A stretch of DNA of 64,000 bases from assembly GCA_020634115.1 (NCBI GenBank), contig JACKCH010000013.1, positions 124,001 through 188,000 on the forward strand, in the 5' to 3' direction. Below the pieces are notes generated by a model that had not been told where the DNA came from, made no database searches, and was given only the letters and a program-made list of their open reading frames with translations. Source of the stretch: Anaerolineaceae bacterium. GTDB taxonomy: Bacteria; Chloroflexota; Anaerolineae; Aggregatilineales; Phototrophicaceae. The translations under genes were made by a program, and so were the position numbers. Shown here piece by piece: positions 55,584 to 64,000 of this stretch (the first letter of the stretch is position 1; every line of letters begins with the position of its first letter).

Positions 55584-56862
55584 GACACCTCTTGAATTTC
55601 AGCCCGCTGCCACATGGACAGGGATCGTTACGGCCAGCACGCGCAAAAGCGGCTTGCAATTCTTCATCTTTCCGGTGCAGGTGCAACATCACGTTAGCCG
55701 GAGCGCGGCGCTGTGCCAGTTCAGCGGCCATGAAGCGCATCGGCTCGTCAATGTGGGTGAAGAACACCTTGTACCCCGCGCACAGGTAGTTCAGTCCCGG
55801 CTCGCCGGACGGCGTTTGAATGATGCGGTTTTTGGGGCAGCCTCCGTTGCAGACAAAACGCACCGCACACTCCCGGCAGTACTGCGGCAGCGTGTCGCGC
55901 TTCGCCAGCCCGAACGTCCGCTGCCGTTCACTGTTCACCAGTTCGGTTAGGGGGATGTCCACCAGATTGCCGAGTCGGTGCGTCGGCTCTACGAAGTGGT
56001 CACAGCAATAGACATCGCCATTATGTTCCAGTGCCAGCGCCCGGCCACAGGTTTCCTCAAAAATGCACAACCCCGGATTATGACCCGACCAGGCCGCCAG
56101 CGCCACGTCGAAAATCTGCACGTAGACCTGCCCGACATCATGCCGTACCCACTCGTCAAAAACGCCGATCAGGAACTGGCCGTACTGCTCCGCCGTGACC
56201 GAACGCTCGGTCACGGCATTCCCTTCCTGGTAGCCGGTCGTATTGTCGCGCTCGACAATCGGGATGAATTGCAGGAACCGGGTTTTTACCTTGTCCCGCA
56301 TGAAGCGGTAGATTTCCACCGGATGATCGGCATTGGCGGCGTGAACGGCGGTCAGAATGTTGAACTCGACGCGGTGCTGCTTGAGTAGGTTAATCCCGCG
56401 CATGACTCGCTCGAAGGTCGGCGCACCGCCCTTGTCCACGCGGTAAGTGTCGTGAAGTGCCTGCGGCCCATCCAGGCTGACGCCAATCAGGAAGTCGTTC
56501 TCGGTGAAGAACTGACACCAGTCATCATCCAGCGTGACGCCATTGGTTTGCAGGGCGTTGTAAATCCGCATCCCTGGTTTCTTGTGCTTCTGCTGGTAGG
56601 CCACTGCCTGCCGGTAGAAATTCAGTCCTATCAGCGTCGGTTCACCGCCCTGCCAAGCAAACGTCACCTCTGGCACGCGCTGCGCCGCGATGTACTGGCG
56701 TGTGTATTCTTCCAGCAGTGTCTCGCTCATGCGGAAGTCGCTGTCCGGGTAGAGGCGCTCTTTGCTCAGGAAGTAGCAGTACTGACAGTCCAGGTTGCAG
56801 ATCGCGCCGCGTGGCTTCGTCATCAGGTGGAAAGCCGAAACAAATTGCTCATGCATTTTCAT
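55567..56862 (-). CDS. Anaerobic sulfatase-maturating radical SAM enzyme
   Basis: The 431-residue protein has the radical SAM cluster site CNLDCQYCYFLSKERLY, the family segment VTFAWQGGEPTLIGLNFYRQ, and SPASM-type cysteines (CIFEETCGRALALEHNGD, CDHF, CRECAVRFVCNGGCPKNR). A SEC-C zinc motif ends the protein (NDPCPCGSGLKFKRCHG). Anaerobic SMEs oxidise a Cys or Ser of sulfatases to formylglycine. No sulfatase gene is in the window. It is upstream of the SulP gene in one operon. Confidence 0.93.
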   Translation of the reverse strand: MKMHEQFVSAFHLMTKPRGAICNLDCQYCYFLSKERLYPDSDFRMSETLLEEYTRQYIAAQRVPEVTFAWQGGEPTLIGLNFYRQAVAYQQKHKKPGMRIYNALQTNGVTLDDDWCQFFTENDFLIGVSLDGPQALHDTYRVDKGGAPTFERVMRGINLLKQHRVEFNILTAVHAANADHPVEIYRFMRDKVKTRFLQFIPIVERDNTTGYQEGNAVTERSVTAEQYGQFLIGVFDEWVRHDVGQVYVQIFDVALAAWSGHNPGLCIFEETCGRALALEHNGDVYCCDHFVEPTHRLGNLVDIPLTELVNSERQRTFGLAKRDTLPQYCRECAVRFVCNGGCPKNRIIQTPSGEPGLNYLCAGYKVFFTHIDEPMRFMAAELAQRRAPANVMLHLHRKDEELQAAFARAGRNDPCPCGSGLKFKRCHGRHS

Positions 56863-57132
56863 GATGTAGCCCCTACAGGAATTGCACCAAAGAGGGAATG
56901 ATCCCAGGGGGGGTATCGAGGGGGAGTATCCATCGATACTCTCCTCCATCAGATGGTCAAACTCGTTTGTGATCGGCACGCACGGTTTACGGCTCACGCT
57001 TTTCGGTGATGTACCTCCGCCAGCAGGTCACCAATCGGTTCTTCGGGGTGCTTGGGCCAGGCGTCCGGCTGGAACAGCAGCACACTCACCACCGGCATAG
57101 CGTTGAACATCTCCATCAATTGGGGTAGTTGT

Positions 57133-57207
57133 CTAGGCACTCGCCCCGGTACAGAGAGCCGCTTTTTCCTCCAGAGTCATTTGTTCAAGAATGGATTGGA
57201 CGTTCAC
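57133..57207 (-). pseudogene. Glycoside hydrolase family 3 N-terminal remnant
   Basis: From GTG 57207 behind AAGGAG the frame reads MNVQSILEQMTLEEKAALCT then GASA and a stop. The SILEQMTLEEKAALCTGA start is typical of GH3 beta-glucosidases (QMTLEEKxxLCxG). Downstream to about 57000 another frame (PQLMEMFNAMPVVSVLLFQP, then EEPIGDLL) may be a later fragment of the same enzyme, so a large internal deletion is likely. Confidence 0.7.
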
Positions 57208-57403
57208 GGTGTAGTCTCCTTAGATTGCATCGGGGTGGCACTGTTAAGCCGTTTCATAGGCTGGTCGTTTCATGTTGCCTTGCGCACGGAACGGCCTGTT
57301 TGCTCACGGCGTCATCATCATTAAGGCTCTATTGTAGCGGCTTGTGAACGCCATTTCATCTGTCCAGCCTGCCAGTTGTGTAGACCACACCGCCCGAACC
57401 GGT

Positions 57404-58558
57404 TCACCGCCCGAACGGGAACCATGACCGCAGTTTCTTGATTTTCTCTTTGACGATGGCCTCGTCACCAAACATCCGGCCACCACCCAGCGCGAGATAC
57501 TGCTCCCAGTCGGCTACCGCCTCTTTCTTCTTACCCAGCGCGGTATAGCACTCCGCGCGGTTGGGGTACGCTTTGATATGCTTCGGGTCGCGCTGGATGA
57601 CTTCATCCAGGTCGTTGAGCGCCCCCTGGTGATCGTTCAGCTTGTGCCGTGCGATTGCCCGGTTGAAATAATGATTGGCTTCATCCGGCTGAAGTTCAAT
57701 GCAGCGGGTCGCGTCAGCAGCGGCCAGGTCGTTTTTCCCGCTGCGGTTATAGGCATTGCAGCGGAAGACCAGCGCATCCACGAATTTCGGGTCCAGTTCA
57801 ATCGCGCGGGTGAAATCAGCCAGGGCTTCCGGTACTTTGTTGAGCAGGATGAACTTAATCACGCCGCGATTCTTCCAATATATGGCGGTATTCGGGGCAA
57901 GCTCAAGCGCCTTATTGATGTCTTTGAGCGGCGCATCCGCCAATGAGGGGTCAAACTTCCGTACTGTCTGCTGTTGGAACATTTTCGGCGTATTTACCTG
58001 CTGCACGCGGGTTTGCTGGGCCTGCATCCGTTGGAGCAACTCAAACTGGATGCCGGAGCGATTCGCATAAAACTGGGCGACATTCGGATTGAGCTTGATC
58101 GCCTGCGTGTAATCATCCATCACCTGATTAAATGTCCCCATCAGGTTGCTGACTTTCTGATCGCCTGAGAAGAAGGATGCCATGTGGCCGTAAGCGTTCG
58201 TCATGGTGTTGGCACGGTTATAGTAGGCCTCGGCATCGTCCGGATTGAGTTCAATCACTTTGTTCAGGTCGGCCAGTGCCTCTTTGAATTTACGCTGCGC
58301 GTTATACAGGTTTGCGCGGCTGAAATAGGCGTGCAGGTTATTCGGGTTAATCTGCAAGGCAGCGCTCAGGTCAGCCAGCGCGCCTTCAGCGTTACCGATC
58401 TGGCTGTAGGCCGTCGCGCGATTGACCAGGGCTTTTTCATCTTGTGGGTCGAGCGCAATCGCCTGTGACCACAACTGGATTGCGGTGGGATAGTCCCCTT
58501 TTTTAACGGCTTCGATTCCTTCGTCCAGCAGCCGTCCGACTTCATCTGATGATGCCAT
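57404..58558 (-). CDS. TPR-repeat protein
   Basis: The 384-residue protein consists of about eight tetratricopeptide repeats, for example DYPTAIQLWSQAIALDPQDE, EALADLNKVIELNPDDAEAY and EALADFTRAIELDPKFVDAL. TPRs mediate protein-protein contacts. It has no signal peptide or other domain. GGGAG precedes ATG 58558. The partner cannot be told. Confidence 0.92.
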   Translation of the reverse strand: MASSDEVGRLLDEGIEAVKKGDYPTAIQLWSQAIALDPQDEKALVNRATAYSQIGNAEGALADLSAALQINPNNLHAYFSRANLYNAQRKFKEALADLNKVIELNPDDAEAYYNRANTMTNAYGHMASFFSGDQKVSNLMGTFNQVMDDYTQAIKLNPNVAQFYANRSGIQFELLQRMQAQQTRVQQVNTPKMFQQQTVRKFDPSLADAPLKDINKALELAPNTAIYWKNRGVIKFILLNKVPEALADFTRAIELDPKFVDALVFRCNAYNRSGKNDLAAADATRCIELQPDEANHYFNRAIARHKLNDHQGALNDLDEVIQRDPKHIKAYPNRAECYTALGKKKEAVADWEQYLALGGGRMFGDEAIVKEKIKKLRSWFPFGR

Positions 58559-58764
58559 GTGCAACTCCCTCAATTGTGCAGGTTTGCGTGGGTTTTCTTC
58601 GGATATTCTATGAGATTCGGGAAGAGTGCGCAAAAAGGGCAGTCCTGATGGTGATGGTTTGGGTGGCGCTTCGGGTAGGCTGCCGTCAGTGTTTCGTCAC
58701 TTGCGCCGAGTACCGGGCATGATTTATCCTGTTTGCACATGGGTGGATGGACGCGGGGTGGGGT

Positions 58765-59094
58765 ATGACTGGCGATTTTTACTGCGATGAGGTATTGAGT
58801 GGGAAAACGGCAGTTGAGAAGTTGATCGAGACGGATCGCGTCCTGGCGTTTCATCACACGCGGCCAGCCTACCCGGTTCATATCGTCGTGATTCCCAAGC
58901 ACCATGTCGATTCACTATTGAGCCTGGAAGATGATGCTTTGCTTGCCGAAATGATGGCGGTTATCCGGCGGGTTGCCGGGCAAATCGTTGCCTCACATGG
59001 CGCGTGCCGGGTAGTGACGAACCTCGGCATGTACCAGGACTCGAAGCATCTTCACTGGCATGTGATTTCCGGTTCGTCCCTGAACCAGACATAA
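58765..59094 (+). CDS. HIT-family hydrolase
   Basis: The 109-residue protein has the histidine triad HLHWHVISG (catalytic His in HxHxH) and the upstream HIVVIPKHHVDSLLSLED of HINT-like nucleotide hydrolases. The N-terminal zinc Cys residues are reduced to CDE. ATG 58765 begins MTGDFYCDEVL; ATG 58747 would add six residues. Divergent from the TPR gene. Confidence 0.9.
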   Translation: MTGDFYCDEVLSGKTAVEKLIETDRVLAFHHTRPAYPVHIVVIPKHHVDSLLSLEDDALLAEMMAVIRRVAGQIVASHGACRVVTNLGMYQDSKHLHWHVISGSSLNQT

Positions 59095-59140
59095 CCTTGA
59101 CCATCGTCTATATGTGTTATACAGCGTAAAGGATACCCCG

Positions 59141-60073
59141 ATGTTTGCAACCCAACCGTTTGTCCCCACCCAGCCCGGCCACCTGGCTTTACTCCGTCAG
59201 GCGTTGGGCGATGACGCTGAAATACTGGCGCAGGTACAGGAAGTTTTCGCAGAAGGGAAAATACAGGGATTATGCGGGACGGTGGATGGTCAGCCCGTCG
59301 CGTTCACCGGTTGGCGCTGGAAAGACACCCCGCCCACCTATGCCCAACTGATGTTTCTCTATGCCAGGCCGGACGCGGCAGATGAAGGGGTGATGGCGCT
59401 GACCGACGTTACGCTTACGACTCTGCGGGAGACGGCGGACGTGATTGAAGTGCCTTCCCCGGTGGCGACACCCGCCTTCCGGACTGCACTGCAAGGGCAG
59501 GATGTCGTCTTCTTCGAGCGGTGTACCATGCTGCGTTCGATAGCCGGGGACTCGCTCCCGGACGCCGCGCTGCCGGAGGGCTACCGCCTGGAAATCTGGG
59601 GCGACCAGCACCAAATCCAGGTCGAGCATGTCGCGTTGGCGGCCAACCAGCACACCGAAATTGACGCTGCCGCTGTGCCGGATGCTACCGGAGAGCGGCT
59701 CGTGGCGATTTTGCGGAATATGCGGATCGGGAGCTACCCCGGTATAGACCGCTGGCACGCAGCGGCCAGTCTGGTCGTGCTGACTCCGGCGGGGGATGTG
59801 TGCGGCTATATTGCGACGGTTGTCTCTGAAGAAATGGGGTTTGTCGCGGATACCGCCGTTCACCCGGCGCACCGCCGTCAGGGACTGGCACGCCTGCTCC
59901 TCACGCAAAGTATCGCCGCTTGCCAGGCGGACGGCCTGACGAAAATGGGACTGGCGGTGACGACGCGCAACCCGGCTCGTAACCTGTATGCCAGCCTGGA
60001 ATTTGAGACAGCCACCTGTGGCGACTTGGGGGTGTGGTGGCGCGATGGGCGGCAATTACCCTGGCGGGTGTAA
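59141..60073 (+). CDS. GNAT acetyltransferase
   Basis: The 310-residue protein has a C-terminal GNAT domain with the acetyl-CoA-binding motif DTAVHPAHRRQGLARLLLTQ and a following NLYASLEFE segment. The N-terminal half is a degenerate GNAT-like domain (GLCGTVDGQPVAFTGWRW). The substrate is unknown. Confidence 0.88.
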   Translation: MFATQPFVPTQPGHLALLRQALGDDAEILAQVQEVFAEGKIQGLCGTVDGQPVAFTGWRWKDTPPTYAQLMFLYARPDAADEGVMALTDVTLTTLRETADVIEVPSPVATPAFRTALQGQDVVFFERCTMLRSIAGDSLPDAALPEGYRLEIWGDQHQIQVEHVALAANQHTEIDAAAVPDATGERLVAILRNMRIGSYPGIDRWHAAASLVVLTPAGDVCGYIATVVSEEMGFVADTAVHPAHRRQGLARLLLTQSIAACQADGLTKMGLAVTTRNPARNLYASLEFETATCGDLGVWWRDGRQLPWRV

Positions 60074-60265
60074 CCGCCGTTTCTTGCTCCCAACCACCGT
60101 TGTGGTTATGCTTTATCCTTAATGTGAAGTCTCGAAAGAAGCCCGCCCGATAAGACGGGAGAGATTCGGAAGGGCAAAACATGCCTTGCCCATTTTGAAA
60201 AGCCAATGATTGAAAAATGCGAGTGTAAATCAGGTTGATAAGACGTGGAACGGGAGGTAAGCATC

Positions 60266-60676
60266 ATGAAAAAACGTGTGACCGGTTTCGGCGGTATTTT
60301 CTTCAAGTCGAAAAATCCACAAGAGCTTCAAGCTTGGTATGACAAACACTTGAACATCAGCCCATTACCACATAGTCCCTGGGGCGGAGAGGACAGTGTG
60401 CCACTCTTTGAATGGCGTGACTTAGAGAACCCGGAGCGAAAAGCCTACAGTGTATTTGGTATTTTCCCGGAAGATACCGGTTATTTTGCCCCCTCCGCTG
60501 CACCATTTATGTTCAATTTTCGGGTAGATGACCTTGACAAGGTGTTGGCAGACCTGGCAAAAGAAGGTATTCAGCAGCAGGGCGACATCCAGGGACTACC
60601 ATTTGGACGCTTTGCACGGATCAGTGACCCGGAAGGCAATCAAATTGAGTTGTGGGAACCAGCAGAGGGTTTTTAA
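60266..60676 (+). CDS. VOC-family (glyoxalase-like) protein
   Basis: The 136-residue protein has the paired beta-alpha-beta-beta-beta units of vicinal oxygen chelate proteins: GGIFFKSKNPQELQAWYDKH, FNFRVDDLDKVLADLAKEGI, FARISDPEGNQIELWEP. GGGAGG precedes ATG 60266. The Glu of EL may bind metal. Substrate unknown. Confidence 0.9.
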   Translation: MKKRVTGFGGIFFKSKNPQELQAWYDKHLNISPLPHSPWGGEDSVPLFEWRDLENPERKAYSVFGIFPEDTGYFAPSAAPFMFNFRVDDLDKVLADLAKEGIQQQGDIQGLPFGRFARISDPEGNQIELWEPAEGF

Positions 60677-60775
60677 TCAGCCATAAAACATTGACAATCC
60701 AGCATTCAATCCGCGTGGAACATATACGCGGGCAGATCGCTTTTCTTTTATGCCTCCTGGAGGGAGTCTTGCATC

Positions 60776-62545
60776 ATGCGAATGAGCCAGCTTTTCAGCC
60801 AGACGCTGCGGGAAGCGCCCGGCGACACCGATATTACCAGCCACAAACTGCTGATCCGTGCCGGGTATATCCGCCCGTTAGCCGCCGGGATATTCAGCTA
60901 CCTGCCGCTGGCACGCCGGGTCATGCACAAAATCGAAGCGATTGTGCGCCAGGAAATGGATCGCATCGGCGGACAGGAAATCACCATGCCGGTCATCCAC
61001 CCGGCGGACATCTGGCAGGAAACCGGGCGTTGGGCGCAGATTGGCCCGGAGATGGGGCGTTTCCAGGATCGTGCTGGACGCGATATGGCGCTGGCGATGA
61101 CGCATGAGGAAGTCGTGACGGACTTGGCGCGAAAAGAGATTCGCTCCTACCGGCAAATGCCGCTCCTGGTCTACCAGATACAGACCAAGTGGCGCGACGA
61201 ACCCCGCCCCCGCGCCGGACTGATTCGCGTGCGCGAATTCACGATGAAGGACAGCTACAGCCTGGATACCGATTGGGACGGCCTGGATAAACAGTACCGC
61301 GCTCACTATACGGCCTATTTCCGCATCTACAGCCGTTGCGGGCTGCCCACAATGGCCGTGAAATCCGATACCGGTATGATGGGCGGGCGGCTAGCGCACG
61401 AGTTCATGTACCTGACGCCGATTGGCGAGGATACGCTGCTGGTCTGTGACCACTGCGGGTACGCCGCGAACCGGGAAGTCGCCCGTTTCCGCAAGCCCAC
61501 ACCGGAGCAGGAAGCGCCGCTGCCACTAGAAAAGGTCGAAACGCCGGGGACAACCACCATCGCGTCCCTGGCCGAGTTCCTCAATATCCCCGAAGCGAAA
61601 ACCGCCAAAGCCTACTTTGTCATGGCGACACGGGCGGAAGGCGACCAGTTCGTGCTGGCGATTCTGCGGGGCGATATGGAAGTCAACGACATGAAACTCG
61701 CTAACGCGGTTAAGGCGAAGGCGCTACGTCCGGCCACCGAGGAAGAAATCCGGGCGGTAGGCGCGGTTCCCGGTTATGGGTCGGCGGTGGGTGTGAAAAA
61801 TGCGCTGGTCGTGGTGGATGACCGGATTCCCGACTCGCCGAATCTGGTGGCCGGGGCGAATGAAGCCGGGTATCACCTGCTGAATGTCAACTACGGGCGC
61901 GACTACAAAGCGGACATCGTGACGGACATCACCGCCGCCCGCGAAGGCGACGCCTGCCCGGACTGCGGCCAACCGCTCGACACGGTACGCGGCGTGGAAG
62001 TGGGCAATATCTTCAAACTCGGCACGCGCTACAGCGACAGTATGCGGGCGACCTACCTGGACGCCAACGGCGAGGAACAGCCGATTGTCATGGGGTCGTA
62101 TGGTATCGGCATTGGCCGCCTGCTGGCCTGTGTCGCCGAGGCGCATAACGACGATCACGGGTTGATCTGGCCGGTGAGCATCGCGCCCTATCATGTCTAT
62201 ATCGTCCTGGTGCGTGGCGAGGGTGAAACCGAGGTCGAAGCGACGGCGGAACAGCTTTACGCCGACTTGCAGACTGCCGGAATCGAAGTGCTGTACGATG
62301 ACCGCAACGAACGCCCTGGTGTGAAGTTTAATGACGCTGACCTGATTGGTATCCCGCTGCGGCTGACGGTGGGCAAACGGGCGCTGGACAAAGGCGGCGT
62401 GGAACTCAAACGGCGCGACAGCAAAGACATCACGATTGTCCCGGTAGCTGATGTGGTGACTACGGTCAAAGCAGAATTGGCCGCCCTGCAAGCCGCGATA
62501 GACGCGGATGTAGTGGACGTGCCGTATCCTGAAGAATCAGCGTAA
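60776..62545 (+). CDS. proS: Prolyl-tRNA synthetase
   Basis: The 589-residue enzyme is a bacterial-type ProRS: MRMSQLFSQTLREAPGDTDI, class II motif 2 (KWRDEPRPRAGLIRVREFTM), FTMKDSYSLD, the YbaK-like editing insertion (about 230-390), motif 3 (MGSYGIGIGRLLACVAE) and an anticodon-binding domain (VSIAPYHVYIVLVRGEGE). It charges tRNA-Pro with proline in the cytoplasm. GGAGGGAGT lies upstream. This is chromosomal housekeeping content. Confidence 0.97.
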   Translation: MRMSQLFSQTLREAPGDTDITSHKLLIRAGYIRPLAAGIFSYLPLARRVMHKIEAIVRQEMDRIGGQEITMPVIHPADIWQETGRWAQIGPEMGRFQDRAGRDMALAMTHEEVVTDLARKEIRSYRQMPLLVYQIQTKWRDEPRPRAGLIRVREFTMKDSYSLDTDWDGLDKQYRAHYTAYFRIYSRCGLPTMAVKSDTGMMGGRLAHEFMYLTPIGEDTLLVCDHCGYAANREVARFRKPTPEQEAPLPLEKVETPGTTTIASLAEFLNIPEAKTAKAYFVMATRAEGDQFVLAILRGDMEVNDMKLANAVKAKALRPATEEEIRAVGAVPGYGSAVGVKNALVVVDDRIPDSPNLVAGANEAGYHLLNVNYGRDYKADIVTDITAAREGDACPDCGQPLDTVRGVEVGNIFKLGTRYSDSMRATYLDANGEEQPIVMGSYGIGIGRLLACVAEAHNDDHGLIWPVSIAPYHVYIVLVRGEGETEVEATAEQLYADLQTAGIEVLYDDRNERPGVKFNDADLIGIPLRLTVGKRALDKGGVELKRRDSKDITIVPVADVVTTVKAELAALQAAIDADVVDVPYPEESA

Positions 62546-62606
62546 GACTCATGCCGGGCGGGGCGTCGAATAGTGGAGACATACGAGAATAACGAGGGGA
62601 AGCCCC

Positions 62607-63137
62607 ATGACTCCCGAACAACTCCTGGCGCAGCGCCGCCAGCAGGATACCTTTTTCAAACAGCACCTGCAGTCCCCGCTGACGCCGGAGCAGAAAGCGG
62701 CGTTCACCGGCCTGCGCTATTACGATCCCAACCCAACGCTCGACCTGACCGTCACCGTCGAACGCTTTACCGATGAGCAGATCGTCGCGATTCAGACGAC
62801 CACTGGCGACACCCGCCAGCACCGCCGCTACGGGACATTCACCTTCAAAGTGGATGATGAAGAGGCCAAACTGACGATTTTCGAAGCAGATTACGGGTTC
62901 TTCCTGCCGTTCGTGGATGCGGGGGCGGCGACGGAAACTTACGGCGCGGGGCGCTACCTGGAGCCGGAAGCATTGGGTGGCAACCGTTTCCATTTAGACT
63001 TCAACCGGGCATATAACCCCTACTGTGCCTACAGCCCGGACTGGTCATGCCCGATCACCCCGGCGGAAAACCGCCTGAAGGTGCATATCCGTGCCGGGGA
63101 GAAAATGCCAGAAGGCGACTGGGTGATTAAAGCGTAA
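62607..63137 (+). CDS. DUF1684 protein
   Basis: The 176-residue protein matches DUF1684: FTGLRYYDPNPTLDLTVTVE, YGTFTFKVDDEEAKLTIFEA, FLPFVDAGAATETYGAGRYL, and NRAYNPYCAYSPDWSCPITP. The last segment is the family signature. No catalytic role is known. It follows proS by 61 bp. Confidence 0.92.
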   Translation: MTPEQLLAQRRQQDTFFKQHLQSPLTPEQKAAFTGLRYYDPNPTLDLTVTVERFTDEQIVAIQTTTGDTRQHRRYGTFTFKVDDEEAKLTIFEADYGFFLPFVDAGAATETYGAGRYLEPEALGGNRFHLDFNRAYNPYCAYSPDWSCPITPAENRLKVHIRAGEKMPEGDWVIKA

Positions 63138-63166
63138 CCTCTCTTCATTTAGCCAACAACAAAAAC

Positions 63167-63192
63167 AGCGCCGAGGACATCCCCGGCGCTGC
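63167..63192 (-). terminator. Terminator between DUF1684 and DEAD-box genes
   Basis: The stem CAGCGCCGNGG/CCNCGGCGCTG is followed on the minus strand by TTTTTG, so it ends the DEAD-box helicase transcript; it may also end the rightward DUF1684 transcript. Confidence 0.8.
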
Positions 63193-63217
63193 GTGTTTCT
63201 ATCGGGTGCGATCGGTC

Positions 63218-64000
63218 TTACCCGGCGTTGTCGTGGGACGCATTGTTCCCGCGATAGCCGCCCCGGTTACGGCGACGGCGCTGTGAATTGGATCGGCTGC
63301 CATTCCCTTGCTGTCCCGTGCGTTGCGGGCGCTGTTGCCCGTTACTGCGTGCCGGATTCGGCTGCGCTGGACGGCTGCCGCCCTTACGTGGCGCGAGGTC
63401 GGTAGTTGGTGGCTTGCCCGCCTGGGATTCATACGGGTGTCCCGCTTCTTGGGGGATATGCTGCTGGATGAGCCGTTCGATGTCGCGCAGGTAGGGTCGT
63501 TCCGTCGTATCGCAGAACGAGTAGGCGATGCCAGACGCGCCCGCCCGTCCGGTGCGGCCAATGCGATGCACGTAGCTTTCCGGCTCATTCGGCAGGTCAT
63601 AGTTGATGACATGCGTGATGTCGTCTACGTCAATCCCGCGTGAGGCGATGTCCGTAGCGACCAGCACACGCACCTTACCCGCCTTGAAACTCGCCAGCGC
63701 CTTTTCACGGGCGGATTGAGACTTGTTGCCGTGAATCGCTTCGGCATTCACTGATGCCCGGTCAAGCTGCTTGACGACCTTGTTCGCGCCATGCTTGGTG
63801 CGGGTGAAAACCAGTACCCGCTGCATGGTTCGATCTGCTAGCAGATGCTCCAGGAGTGCCGGTTTGTTCGGTTTCTCGACAAAATAGACGGCCTGCTCAA
63901 TTGTCTCCACGGTTGAGTAAGCTGGAGTCACGGCCACATACGCCGGATCATCCAGAATGTCATCGGCCAACGCCTGAATATCGGGCGGCATAGTGGCGGA
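63218..64000 (-). CDS. DEAD-box RNA helicase, C-terminal part (partial)
   Basis: The visible 260 codons start after the SAT motif (FSATMPPDIQALADD) at the right edge and hold the second RecA lobe: MQRVLVFTRTKHGANKVVKQ, VLVATDIASRGIDVDDITHV, and SYVHRIGRTGRAGASGIAYS. A low-complexity basic tail (RSNSQRRRRNRGGYRG) follows, as in RhlE-type RNA helicases. It probably remodels RNA in ribosome assembly or RNA decay. The N-terminal half is outside the window. Confidence 0.93.
   Translation of the reverse strand, partial: SATMPPDIQALADDILDDPAYVAVTPAYSTVETIEQAVYFVEKPNKPALLEHLLADRTMQRVLVFTRTKHGANKVVKQLDRASVNAEAIHGNKSQSAREKALASFKAGKVRVLVATDIASRGIDVDDITHVINYDLPNEPESYVHRIGRTGRAGASGIAYSFCDTTERPYLRDIERLIQQHIPQEAGHPYESQAGKPPTTDLAPRKGGSRPAQPNPARSNGQQRPQRTGQQGNGSRSNSQRRRRNRGGYRGNNASHDNAG

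Overview
The window reads as a piece of a bacterial genome, most likely from the Chloroflexota. That placement is an inference from the overall look of the proteins (bacterial-type prolyl-tRNA synthetase with a YbaK-like insertion, DUF1684 protein, RemA-like protein, reverse-transcriptase-associated type III CRISPR). No rRNA or tRNA gene is present to test it.

Layout. 1-1849 is the 5' part of a SNF2-type helicase gene. 2.4-17.5 kb is a plasmid-type block, almost all on the minus strand: a broken ssb, a 2.6 kb stretch of decayed coding sequence, a PRTRC cassette (ThiF, B, F, C, E proteins), a small primase, a 1295-residue methyltransferase-helicase fusion and two accessory genes. A GIY-YIG gene and a NUDIX gene interrupt it on the plus strand. 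17.5-19.3 kb carries two small regulator-like genes. 48.6-53.5 kb holds a second plasmid-type block (CHC2/Toprim primase, DUF3987 protein, ParB, ParA), also on the minus strand. 53.9-64 kb is ordinary chromosomal sequence (SulP transporter, anaerobic sulfatase maturase, TPR, HIT, GNAT, VOC, proS, DUF1684, DEAD-box helicase). The CRISPR island thus lies between two halves of what looks like one integrated or decaying replicon.

The CRISPR island (19.4-48.6 kb) is a complete type III-B system. It has two large arrays (about 60 and 99 repeats) with nearly identical 37-bp repeats and homologous leaders at their right ends, so both are transcribed leftward. The effector operon is cmr1-cmr2(cas10)-cmr3-cmr4-cmr5-cmr6-cas6, closed by a terminator. 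The adaptation operon is a degenerate GTPase/DUF697-like gene, a stand-alone reverse transcriptase, cas1, a RemA/DUF370-like gene, an RNase H gene and cas2. Divergent from cmr1 are a CARF-HTH gene and a TIR-SAVED gene. Cas10 keeps its GGDD cyclase motif but has no HD nuclease domain, so the system probably acts through cyclic oligoadenylate made on target RNA recognition: the CARF-HTH protein could act as a transcription switch and TIR-SAVED as an NAD-consuming effector.

The most interesting signals are the pairing of RT and RNase H with Cas1/Cas2, the DUF370 and GTPase-like partners in that operon, the CARF-HTH/TIR-SAVED pair, and a set of spacers that contain a Shine-Dalgarno plus start codon in one orientation only. 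That orientation makes the crRNA antisense to translation initiation sites, which fits spacer capture from mRNA.
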